A stretch of DNA of 35,786 nt, taken from positions 1,388,409 through 1,424,194 of the forward strand of contig NZ_AJYZ02000019.1 of NCBI RefSeq assembly GCF_000272045.2, given 5' to 3'. Position numbers and translations under genes: made by a program. The notes beneath the pieces are model-generated. The model did not search any database and was not told the origin of the DNA. It saw nothing but the letters and a program-made list of their open reading frames with translations. This DNA comes from Vibrio crassostreae 9ZC13 (GTDB lineage: Bacteria > Pseudomonadota > Gammaproteobacteria > Enterobacterales > Vibrionaceae). Position 1 is the first letter of the stretch. The number at the start of each line of letters is the position of its first letter. Positions 14,640-22,198 of the stretch are shown piece after piece.

Positions 14640-15107
14640 TTACGCTTTAGTTTCTACCACAATGTCCGTTTTTACCGAGTTCGCGATAAAGCAGTTTTTG
14701 TGCGCCAAGTGGTGCAGTTTGTCGAGCTGCTTGGCGGTGGGCTTTTTGGTACCTAAAAACACAATTTTAGGGCGCAGAGTCACCTTAGTGACCGATGAGC
14801 GGCCAGATTCATCTTCTTCCAGCACACCAATCGCATCATCGACATAGGAGTCGATCACGTACTTCTGCTTTGCGGCAATGCCCAAAAACGTCAGCATATG
14901 GCAGCTAGAAAGTGCCGCGATAAACGCTTCTTCTGGATCAACATTCGCTTCCACCGAAAACGGCAGTGGCACAACATGTGGAGAGGACGAAGCAGGCACA
15001 GTGACACCACCATCGAACTCCCACGTATGACCTCGACTGTATTGATTGTCGCTAAAGACTTCATCTTCTGCTTTTTTCCAGCGAATGATCGCTCCGTATT
15101 CAGACAT
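14640..15107 (-). CDS. OsmC-family peroxiredoxin-like protein
   Basis: The protein is 155 residues from the ATG at 15107, chosen because AAGGAAGGA lies upstream; a longer frame to 15164 would add 19 unconserved residues overlapping the previous gene. It has the two redox cysteines of the family: Cys69 in ALSSCHMLTFL and Cys139 in AHKNCFIANSV. OsmC/Ohr proteins reduce organic hydroperoxides in the cytoplasm using thiol chemistry. It follows the GFA-family gene by 28 nt on the same strand, so the two are probably co-transcribed, which suggests a shared role in thiol-dependent detoxification. Confidence 0.92.
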   Translation of the reverse strand: MSEYGAIIRWKKAEDEVFSDNQYSRGHTWEFDGGVTVPASSSPHVVPLPFSVEANVDPEEAFIAALSSCHMLTFLGIAAKQKYVIDSYVDDAIGVLEEDESGRSSVTKVTLRPKIVFLGTKKPTAKQLDKLHHLAHKNCFIANSVKTDIVVETKA

Positions 15108-15135
15108 AATTCCTTCCTTTTTTATGCTCAATAAA

Positions 15136-15528
15136 TTAACGATCAGCTGGATGATTGACACCATCGTTGGTCACCACATCACCAATATCAAAAGGGTTTA
15201 CCCCTTCCAAACAGCCGATGTTAAAACCGTATTCATTTGGGCTAGAACGGCGTTGATGATGGGTATAGATGCCGCAGTTTGAGCAGAAATAATGCTTTGC
15301 GGTGTTGGTATTGAATTGATAAAGCTTGAGATGCTCCGCACCTTTGAGGATCTTGATGCCGTCCAGTGCAACAGAGCCCACAATCGCTCCCCTGCGACGA
15401 CAGATAGAGCAATCACAGCGGCGTGGTTTTTCTATCCCGTTAGGTAAGCTGAACTCTAGTTCAACCGCACCGCAATGGCAGGTTGCCTTGTGAAAAGGTT
15501 GGATAACCGTATCTCCGACGACTTTCAT
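15136..15528 (-). CDS. GFA-family zinc-binding protein
   Basis: The protein is 130 residues from the ATG at 15528, which has GGAGAG a few nucleotides upstream. It has the cysteine pattern of the glutathione-dependent formaldehyde-activating enzyme (GFA) family: Cys17/Cys19 in CHCGAVELEF, Cys38/Cys40/Cys43 in CDCSIC, and Cys82/Cys85 in CSNCG, expected to bind two zinc ions. Most members have no proven activity on formaldehyde, so the substrate is unknown. It is the first gene of a likely two-gene operon with the OsmC protein. Confidence 0.9.
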   Translation of the reverse strand: MKVVGDTVIQPFHKATCHCGAVELEFSLPNGIEKPRRCDCSICRRRGAIVGSVALDGIKILKGAEHLKLYQFNTNTAKHYFCSNCGIYTHHQRRSSPNEYGFNIGCLEGVNPFDIGDVVTNDGVNHPADR

Positions 15529-15641
15529 TTTTCTCTCCAATCACATCCTTATGTTGGTCGTATCATAACCAGTTCAATGTTCTCTGTCCGTACCCGGGTG
15601 TTGAGTTCGAGAGATCTGTCATGCGCTGCTTCTCGGCTAAT

Positions 15642-16571
15642 CTAACTAGACTTTTCAACCAAATCGCCAAACCGCTCAAACAAGAAATCAAGAAACAACC
15701 GGATACGCTTGGGCTGATATTTCTTGCTGATGTACACCACATTCAAATCGGCACTCGACACCGACATCGCGGTGTTGAAGTTCTTCATGTAGCCATTAAG
15801 TAGCGTCACAAGGCGTTGGTTATTGATGTCATCTTGCACATCGAGTACCGACTTCAACGCAATCCCTTCTCCTTGCAATGCCCAGTATCGAATCACTTCA
15901 CCATCGTCTGAAAAGCGCTTCGGCACAACCGTCACAGCCTTCTTCATATCATGATCTTGAAAGTGCCATGTCTTGAGCTCTTCATTACTCCGCAGCATCG
16001 CCAAACAGTCGTGTTCAACCAAGTCTTGCGGCGTCAACGGCGTCCCGTGTTTAGCGAGGTATTCAGGAGAAGCGCACAGCACACGTCGGCTTGGCGATAA
16101 GCGTCTGGATATCAAACTGCTGTCGACAAGTTCACCATAACGGACCACGATATCCATGCCAGATTCAGCAATGTTCGAGAGGTTATCGTTCAAATACAGG
16201 TAAGGAATAACGTCCGGATACTGCTGGCAAAACTCCGACAAAATAGGAAGAATGTACTGCTTTCCGATGTCTTTTGGCGCGGCGATTTTTAGCGAGCCTT
16301 TGACTTCTTTTACGCCATTTTGAATCAGGTTTTCGGCCTCACTGACGTTGTCTAAAATCTCCAAACATGCCTTGTGATACAGATCTCCAGAGTCGGTCAA
16401 AGACACATGACGCGTACTTCGATTCAACAACTTCACACCATATCGTTCTTCAAGCGCCTGCAGCCTTGCTGTCATGGTCGCAGGCGATAAACCCAGTTCG
16501 CGCCCCGCCGCCGCTAACCCGTGATGCTTAACAATACTGACGAACATCGCCATATCTGAAAACTTATCCAT
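15642..16571 (-). CDS. LysR-family transcriptional regulator
   Basis: A 309-residue LysR-type regulator: an N-terminal winged helix-turn-helix (LAAAGRELGLSPATMTARLQALEERYGVKLLNRSTR, about residues 19-53) and a C-terminal periplasmic-binding-protein-like effector domain. It is divergent from the SDR-MFS-ene reductase cluster, the usual arrangement for a LysR protein that controls its neighbour. The 173-nt shared region holds dyad sites (see 16642-16701). The inducer is unknown; an electrophile or quinone is a reasonable guess from the target genes. Confidence 0.92.
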   Translation of the reverse strand: MDKFSDMAMFVSIVKHHGLAAAGRELGLSPATMTARLQALEERYGVKLLNRSTRHVSLTDSGDLYHKACLEILDNVSEAENLIQNGVKEVKGSLKIAAPKDIGKQYILPILSEFCQQYPDVIPYLYLNDNLSNIAESGMDIVVRYGELVDSSLISRRLSPSRRVLCASPEYLAKHGTPLTPQDLVEHDCLAMLRSNEELKTWHFQDHDMKKAVTVVPKRFSDDGEVIRYWALQGEGIALKSVLDVQDDINNQRLVTLLNGYMKNFNTAMSVSSADLNVVYISKKYQPKRIRLFLDFLFERFGDLVEKSS

Positions 16572-16641
16572 ACGATTCTCGCTTCCACCTCTTCGTCTTA
16601 CTTCTCGATCTTAATGCTCGATTTGAATACTCAGTCACACT

Positions 16642-16708
16642 ATTCAGCTTAACCGAATAATGAATTTATATTTTAACCAATTATCAAATTTAGTCGAATA
16701 AATATAAT
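16642..16708. promoter_or_regulatory. Divergent promoter region with LysR-type sites
   Basis: A dyad ATTC-N9-GAAT (16642-16658) resembles a LysR T-N11-A box. The core CGAATAA occurs at 16654-16660 and again at 16695-16701, 41 bp apart, close to four helical turns and so on the same DNA face. A -10 TATAAT at 16703-16708 with a weak -35 TTATCA (16681-16686, 16-nt spacer) would drive the SDR gene, with the second site against the -10. Binding is predicted only. Confidence 0.5.
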
Positions 16709-16744
16709 GACAAACATCAACAGAACAACGCAGGAATTCAGAGA

Positions 16745-17428
16745 ATGACTAACAAATCGACTAAACAAGAGCAACGCACTTTCGTCATCATTGGTGGCAC
16801 ATCAGGTATCGGCAAAGCACTAGCGATGCAACTAAGAAACGAGAACAACACGGTACATATTGCCAGCCGACACACAGGCGTTGATATCACCGATGAAAAG
16901 TCGATTTGTGAATACTTCGAATCGATTGGCGTGTTTGACCACTTAATCGTAACGGCTGGCTCATCCGCTCCCGCAGGAAAAGTAACAGACGTAGCAACCG
17001 CAAACGCTAAGACAGCTTTTGACACTAAGTTTTGGGGCAGCTTAAACGTAGCCAAACATGCCGCACGCTACATGACGCCAAACGGCTCTATCACCTTCAC
17101 AACTGGTATGTTGTCACGCAAAGTTGTTGCTGGTACTTACGTAAAAACCGCCATCAACGCCGCACTAGAAAGCGTAACCAAAATACTGGCGAAAGAGCTA
17201 TCACCCATTCGAGTCAATGCCGTTAGCCCGGGTTTAACCATGACGGAAGCCTACAAAAACATGGACGATTCCGCTCGTGCAAACATGTACGACAACGCCA
17301 AAAACAACCTACCCGCAGGTAAGGTTGGCGAGCCTTCAGAGATAGCCATGGGTTACCTGTTCGCAATTAATAACCCATACGTCACTGGGTCAATCATCGA
17401 TATCGATGGCGGCGCTCTACTCGGCTAA
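16745..17428 (+). CDS. Atypical SDR lacking the YxxxK motif
   Basis: A 227-residue SDR-fold protein with a good nucleotide site, GGTSGIG at about residues 17-23, and the usual ending VNAVSPGLTMTEAY and TGSIIDIDGGALLG. The catalytic helix reads TYVKTAINAALESVTKILAKEL. When it is aligned by its C-terminal half with ASKAALExxTKxLA, the catalytic Lys position is Asn and the Tyr position is Lys. A similar loss occurs in a known subgroup of SDRs, so it may bind NAD(P)H but use other chemistry. It is the first gene of a cluster facing a LysR regulator, and an MFS exporter follows. Confidence 0.85.
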   Translation: MTNKSTKQEQRTFVIIGGTSGIGKALAMQLRNENNTVHIASRHTGVDITDEKSICEYFESIGVFDHLIVTAGSSAPAGKVTDVATANAKTAFDTKFWGSLNVAKHAARYMTPNGSITFTTGMLSRKVVAGTYVKTAINAALESVTKILAKELSPIRVNAVSPGLTMTEAYKNMDDSARANMYDNAKNNLPAGKVGEPSEIAMGYLFAINNPYVTGSIIDIDGGALLG

Positions 17429-17434
17429 CACTCC

Positions 17435-17465
17435 GCAAAGAAGCAAAGAAGCAAAGAAGCAAAGA
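17435..17465. repeat. 8-bp tandem repeat GCAAAGAA, 3.9 copies
   Basis: Three perfect copies and one copy missing its last base lie just after the SDR stop codon. The repeat is intergenic and probably a product of replication slippage. Confidence 0.93.
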
Positions 17466-17479
17466 CATAAAGAACAATC

Positions 17480-17506
17480 GTTAGGGCGTGTATCTCACGT
17501 CCTAAC
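17480..17506 (+). other. 11-bp hairpin between SDR and MFS genes
   Basis: GTTAGGGCGTG (17480-17490) pairs with CACGTCCTAAC (17496-17506), with one G-U pair and a 5-nt loop TATCT. No T-run follows. It may attenuate or stabilise the SDR-MFS transcript, or be an operator. Confidence 0.5.
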
Positions 17507-17534
17507 AAACAAGAATTAACACAGGTACTTCACT

Positions 17535-18743
17535 ATGAAATCAGAAGCGATCCATAAAGAAAAGATCCCATTCCAAGTTTGGATACTGACACTCGCAGCT
17601 TTTGCCATCGGCACCGCTGAGTTTGTTATTGCAGGCATCCTTCCACAAATTGCCACATCCCTTTCGATCACCGAAGGTCAAGCCGGATACCTAATCAGTG
17701 CTTACGCATTGGCTATCGTTATTGGTGGCCCGATCTTAACCATCTACCTCGCACGTTTTAACAAGAAGATGGTACTGATTGGCTTAATGGCACTGTTCAT
17801 CATCGGTAATGTCTTATCAGCCCTTGCTCCTAGCTACCCACTTCTACTTGCCAGCCGTGTTATCGCAGGCTTAGTGCAAGGCCCTTTTTATGGTATCGGT
17901 GCGGTTGTTGCAACCAACTTAGTGTCTGAAAAAATGGCAGGTCGTGCCGTTGGCCAAATGTTCGCAGGCTTAACACTCGCTAACGTTCTTGGCGTTCCAG
18001 CTGGTACATGGGTCAGCTTGCAATTCGGCTGGCACACTACTTTCTTTACCGTGGCAGCACTTGGCACTATCGCGATGCTTGCCATTTTGATATCGATTAA
18101 ATCGACAGGTCACAGTGAAGCGAAAGACATCAAAACTCAGCTTCTAGCGTTCAAAAACCCAATGCTGCTGATCAGCTTGGCAATCACTGCTTTTGCTTGG
18201 TCTGGCTTCATGACGCTATACGGATACCTTGCGCCAATCGCTATGCACATCACCGGCTACGGTCAAGAGTCTGTTACTTGGATCTTAGTGATTGTGGGTG
18301 TCGGCTTAATCATCGGTAACACCTTGGGCGGACGCTCTTCAGATAAAAACCTAGGCAAAGCTTCAATGTTTTGGGCCGTTGCAATGATCGTGTCATTGGT
18401 TGTGGTAGGCCTAGTGGTAGACAACAAAATCCTATTCGTTGCAGCTGCATTTGTCTTTGGTATTGCATCATTTGCGAACGTTCCCGCTATGCAACTTCGA
18501 GTGATGAACCACGGTGGCGAAGGCCAAGAGTTAGCAGCAACCGCCAATATCTCAGCGTTTAACCTAGCGAATGCCTTCGGTGGATTCCTTGGCGGCATGG
18601 TACTCGACAGCCAGTTAGGCGCTGGAATGATTCCATTCGCAGCCGTTGTTGTCCCTGTCATTGGCTTGCTACTTATCGCCAAAGCTAACCGAGCTGAAAA
18701 GCCACAGAGCAACTCTATTTTCAGCCCAGCAGAAAGCAAATAA
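17535..18743 (+). CDS. MFS drug/metabolite exporter (DHA1, AraJ/YdhP-like)
   Basis: A 402-residue major facilitator protein with 12 predicted membrane helices. The start FAIGTAEFVIAGILPQIATSLSI is the signature of the AraJ/YdhP/Cml-like DHA1 group, and YLARFNKK is its loop 2-3 motif. By family it is a proton-driven exporter of small organic molecules in the inner membrane; its substrate is not evident. It lies between the SDR and an ene reductase, in a unit that looks like reduce-and-export detoxification under the LysR regulator. Confidence 0.9.
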   Translation: MKSEAIHKEKIPFQVWILTLAAFAIGTAEFVIAGILPQIATSLSITEGQAGYLISAYALAIVIGGPILTIYLARFNKKMVLIGLMALFIIGNVLSALAPSYPLLLASRVIAGLVQGPFYGIGAVVATNLVSEKMAGRAVGQMFAGLTLANVLGVPAGTWVSLQFGWHTTFFTVAALGTIAMLAILISIKSTGHSEAKDIKTQLLAFKNPMLLISLAITAFAWSGFMTLYGYLAPIAMHITGYGQESVTWILVIVGVGLIIGNTLGGRSSDKNLGKASMFWAVAMIVSLVVVGLVVDNKILFVAAAFVFGIASFANVPAMQLRVMNHGGEGQELAATANISAFNLANAFGGFLGGMVLDSQLGAGMIPFAAVVVPVIGLLLIAKANRAEKPQSNSIFSPAESK

Positions 18744-18802
18744 CGCGACTTATAGCCCCAATACAAAAAGAAAGATCACAGCATTAAAACAAGGTAGAAA
18801 CC

Positions 18803-19891
18803 ATGAACAAATTATTCGAAGCATCAGAACTGAAAGGCCTAGAACTGCAAAATCGCGTGGTTATGGCACCCATGACACGCGCTCGCACTAGCCAACCTGG
18901 AAACGTGCCCAACGACATGATGGCGACTTATTACCAACAACGAGCAAGTGCAGGACTTATCATCACTGAAGCCACACAAATTTCAGATGACTCTCAAGGT
19001 TACTCATTCACACCCGGCGTTTATACCGATGCGCAAATCGAAGGTTGGAAATCAGTCACCACAGCAGCAAAAGAGCAAGGTGCCGCGATCTTCTGCCAAC
19101 TATGGCACGTAGGCCGAGTATCACACCCTACCTTTCAAAAAGGCGAGTTGCCGATTGCACCTTCAGCACTGGCACCCATAGAAACGCAGGTTTGGATCTC
19201 TGATGAGAATGGTAACGGCAACATGGTGGATTGCATCCAACCAAGAGAGATGACCCAAGCAGACATAGATCGTGTTGTTCAAGATTTTGCTAACTCAGCG
19301 AAAAAAGCAGTCGAGGCAGGGTTCAACGGAGTGGAAATACACGGTGGCAATGGCTACCTGATTGATCAGTTCCTAAGAACCAACTCAAACAAACGCACCG
19401 ACAACTACGGCGGTAGCCGCGAGAACCGACTTCGCTTCCTAATCGAAGTGGTTGATGCTGTGATTGAAGAGATAGGTGCCGATAAAGTAGGTGTGCGCTT
19501 GGCGCCGTTCATCACCTTCAAAGACATGAACTGCCCAGATATCGTACCAACGATTTTAGAGGCATCGAAGGCACTTCAAGATCGAGACATCGCTTACCTG
19601 CACCTATCAGAAGCCGACTGGGATGATGCTCCAGTTATCCCTGAAAGCTTCCGTGTCGAACTAAGAGCCTTGTTCTCTAACACCATCATCGTTGCCGGCA
19701 GCTACACACCACAACGCGCCGAAGAAGTACTAAGCAAAGGCTACGCCGATCTCGTCGCATTTGGTCGCCCATTCGTTGCTAACCCAGATCTAGTTTCACG
19801 CCTACAAAACGGCAGCGAACTATCAGAACTTGATGGCGCCACTCTGTTCGGCGGCAACGAAAAAGGCTACATCGATTATCCAGCGTTGTAG
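18803..19891 (+). CDS. nemA: Alkene reductase, old yellow enzyme family
   Basis: A 362-residue FMN-dependent ene reductase, the usual length. It starts LFEASELKGLELQNRVVMAPMTRAR and has the active-site stretch GVEIHGGNGYLIDQFLRTNSNKRTDNYGGS, where the His and Asn that bind substrate carbonyls are kept (HGGN; most relatives have HGAN). The C-terminal FMN phosphate site is VAFGRPFVANPDL. It reduces activated C=C bonds of enones, maleimides or nitro compounds with NAD(P)H. It lies 59 nt after the MFS gene with GGTAG as a weak ribosome site. NemA-type enzymes are usually induced by electrophiles. Confidence 0.93.
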   Translation: MNKLFEASELKGLELQNRVVMAPMTRARTSQPGNVPNDMMATYYQQRASAGLIITEATQISDDSQGYSFTPGVYTDAQIEGWKSVTTAAKEQGAAIFCQLWHVGRVSHPTFQKGELPIAPSALAPIETQVWISDENGNGNMVDCIQPREMTQADIDRVVQDFANSAKKAVEAGFNGVEIHGGNGYLIDQFLRTNSNKRTDNYGGSRENRLRFLIEVVDAVIEEIGADKVGVRLAPFITFKDMNCPDIVPTILEASKALQDRDIAYLHLSEADWDDAPVIPESFRVELRALFSNTIIVAGSYTPQRAEEVLSKGYADLVAFGRPFVANPDLVSRLQNGSELSELDGATLFGGNEKGYIDYPAL

Positions 19892-19941
19892 TGAATCTTA
19901 AATTGATAGAACTGCCTTAGATTTTCCTTCAGGCAAAAGAA

Positions 19942-19966
19942 AGGCTCGCATGACTAGTGCGAGCCT
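19942..19966. terminator. Hairpin between nemA and rlmJ
   Basis: AGGCTCGCA (19942-19950) pairs with TGCGAGCCT (19958-19966), 9 bp, with a 7-nt loop. On the minus strand it is followed by TTCTTTT, so it may end the convergent rlmJ transcript; on the plus strand there is no T-run. The remaining gap to 20189 holds only a second weak dyad, TAAACCAC/GTGGTTTA at 20118-20143. Confidence 0.6.
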
Positions 19967-20189
19967 AATGCAGTTTAGGGGGTAAACCACAATCTGATAT
20001 TAATCTGGGACTAATTATTTAACTTATGAGCCATTATGCACTTGTGCGCATTGATATTCTATTTTTAAATGATTCACTGCAATTAATCAATCGATAAAAG
20101 TTAGCGTTTGGTCAATTTAAACCACATAGATAACAGTGGTTTAGTTAGTGATGTCTAGAAAACCATCATAAAACCCATAAAAATCAGAT

Positions 20190-21056
20190 CTATAAGCTTC
20201 TCATTTGCCAGTAGCCTTCACCATTAGTGGCGAGTTGGCTGTGTAAATAATCGAGCGTATCTGCGACCGTTCCCGCAATGCCTTGGGGAGGATTGAACAA
20301 CAGTAAACCACTGCCGATCAGGCGATCATCCCCCTTAGGATCACGAAGGCGAAGTTCCGACTTAATCGGGCTTGGCAGCAAACCATCTTTCACTGCAGTT
20401 ATACAGTGGTTCAAAATCAGTGAGCTCTTGTCATCCGTGTAGAGCGGGTACCAAATTAGTGCAGATACCTTCTCAGATTGCTGATACGCCTTAACCAAGG
20501 CATCAATCACCGCGAGATATTCAGAATCGGTTTCATAGGGCGGGTCGATAACAATCAGGTGATGGTTGTCGTGTTTTGCTATGTCGTCAGGCAGTGCTTT
20601 CAAGCCATCGCCAGCGGTAATGGTGAGCTTACTTGAAACATCAAGATCGCGTTGCAGCTTCTCAATGTTGGTTTGTAATAAGTCGGCTTCATCTTGCTGA
20701 ATGTCTGAAAAATAGAAGCTATCTTGGCTGCGGCCTTGTTGGTAGGTGATGGCTGCAGAACCCGGATAGAGAGAGATAAGTTGGTTCGGATTGTAGTATT
20801 CCAGCACCGACATAAAAGAAGCGAATGCCGGAGGAAGATAAGCCTTGTTTCGCCACAAGTACCCAACCCCTTCAGCAAACTCACCAGCATGATTACTTGG
20901 TGCAGTGTTGAGGTCATAACACCCTGTACCAGAGTGCGTGTCGATAACATTGAGGCGTGAATGTTGCTGCATTAATGACTGAACAAGTGCACTCAATACT
21001 GGATGCTTTAGCGCATCACCATGGTCGCCTACATGACATTGATGTCGATATTCCAT
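20190..21056 (-). CDS. rlmJ: RlmJ-family 23S rRNA (adenine2030-N6)-methyltransferase
   Basis: A 288-residue protein with the RlmJ N terminus YRHQCHVGDHGDALKH, the SAM-binding DTHSGTGCYDL (about 39-49) and the catalytic DPPY (171-174) of N6-adenine methyltransferases. RlmJ methylates A2030 of 23S rRNA. Several positions differ from the usual GNHADVLKH block (here GDHGDALKH), so it may be a second, divergent copy or just a divergent Vibrio version. It is a single gene. Confidence in the family is high; in the exact target it is moderate. Confidence 0.85.
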   Translation of the reverse strand: MEYRHQCHVGDHGDALKHPVLSALVQSLMQQHSRLNVIDTHSGTGCYDLNTAPSNHAGEFAEGVGYLWRNKAYLPPAFASFMSVLEYYNPNQLISLYPGSAAITYQQGRSQDSFYFSDIQQDEADLLQTNIEKLQRDLDVSSKLTITAGDGLKALPDDIAKHDNHHLIVIDPPYETDSEYLAVIDALVKAYQQSEKVSALIWYPLYTDDKSSLILNHCITAVKDGLLPSPIKSELRLRDPKGDDRLIGSGLLLFNPPQGIAGTVADTLDYLHSQLATNGEGYWQMRSL

Positions 21057-21180
21057 TCCCTTGCCTCATTTCTACGAACGTCATCTAAACATACTTCATA
21101 TCATGAGGGCTTGCCTGCTCAATCCATCGTTTTTTGAAATAGGCTCTCTTTTCTGTAACTGTTTGACTCTTATAAAAAAT

Positions 21181-21214
21181 AAAGCCCCTCGTTTTACTAT
21201 AAACGAAGGGCTTT
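21181..21214 (-). terminator. Intrinsic terminator after secF
   Basis: A 14-bp stem with one mismatch (21181-21194 with 21201-21214, core GCCC and CGTTT) has a 6-nt loop. On the minus strand it runs into ATTTTTTATAAG. It lies 43 nt beyond the secF stop. Confidence 0.88.
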
Positions 21215-21257
21215 GTTGACGTTACTGACTAAGTTGTACTGTTAACCAATAGATAAC

Positions 21258-22196
21258 CTAAGGGTACTCACCCTCAACTTCTACCGGCGCTTTCACTTGG
21301 TAGTGACAAGGCTGTAGACCAAGTAACTTAGGCAGTGTGATACCTACTGAAACTGAAGACCACGTACCGCTGACAATACCTACAACCAGTGCAATCGCGA
21401 AACCTTGCAGCGCAGCGCCACCAAGTAGCCAAAGCGCAGATACGGTGATTAGGGTTGTACCTGAGGTCACCATGGTGCGTGAGAAGGTCGCTTTAACCGA
21501 TTCGTTAAGCAGGTTATCAGTGTCACCATTTGGATTACCACGCAGCATTTCACGAACACGGTCGGCAATGATGATCGAGTCATTCAATGAATAACCTAAA
21601 ATCGCCAACACAGCCGCTAACACAGTCAGGTTGAACTCGAACTGAGTAAAAGCGAACAGACCCAAGATAAGCGTCACGTCATAGATGATTGCGGCTAGGG
21701 CGCCGAGTGCTAAACGCCATTCAAAACGTACACTCAGGTACAGCATGATCATTAGGAAACACACCAATACCGCTAAGCCACCTTGGTCAACCATGTCTTG
21801 ACCGACTTGAGGGCCAACCACGCTGCTGTTAAGCACTTTTACTTGGTCGCTGACAGAAGACAAAGCATCCACTAAGTTTGGCTGTGGAGCATCTGTCAGT
21901 TGGCTATAACGGATTGTCCAGCGATCCTGTTCTGCCATACCAACCACTTGCACATCTTGTTGGAAGGCCGTATCAAGTTTTGTTTTTAACGCATCTTTGG
22001 TGACTTGATCAGAGAGCTGAACCTCAGCAACCACACCACCTGTGAAGTCCAAGCCCCAGTTAAAACCTTTCACTGCCACCAGCATCACAGAGCTCATGAA
22101 CAGCACAATAGAAATCACAGACATCACCTTACGAAGGCGAGTCATATTGCTATTTGAAAAATAGCGGTCTGAAATAGTCATTTTTGAAGTACTCAT
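21258..22196 (-). CDS. secF: Protein translocase subunit SecF (second SecDF pair)
   Basis: A 312-residue SecF with about six membrane segments. It has the GLDFTGGVVAEVQL signature after TM1, then the helix-rich C-terminal half with ALGALAAIIYDVTLILG, AAVLAILGYSLNDSIIIADRVREML and SVKATFSRTMVTSG. With SecD it forms a proton- or sodium-driven membrane complex that pulls exported proteins out on the periplasmic side. The gene begins 2 nt after secD. No yajC or tgt gene is nearby, unlike the standard secDF locus, and a VemP-like gene lies upstream, so this is probably the second SecDF of marine vibrios. Confidence 0.93.
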   Translation of the reverse strand: MSTSKMTISDRYFSNSNMTRLRKVMSVISIVLFMSSVMLVAVKGFNWGLDFTGGVVAEVQLSDQVTKDALKTKLDTAFQQDVQVVGMAEQDRWTIRYSQLTDAPQPNLVDALSSVSDQVKVLNSSVVGPQVGQDMVDQGGLAVLVCFLMIMLYLSVRFEWRLALGALAAIIYDVTLILGLFAFTQFEFNLTVLAAVLAILGYSLNDSIIIADRVREMLRGNPNGDTDNLLNESVKATFSRTMVTSGTTLITVSALWLLGGAALQGFAIALVVGIVSGTWSSVSVGITLPKLLGLQPCHYQVKAPVEVEGEYP

Positions 22197-22198
22197 GC

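Noticed and set aside
18263..18766. 167-codon ORF antisense to the MFS gene
   Set aside because: It is a shadow of the GC-biased transporter frame, with low-complexity Ala/Thr/Pro composition and no ribosome site.
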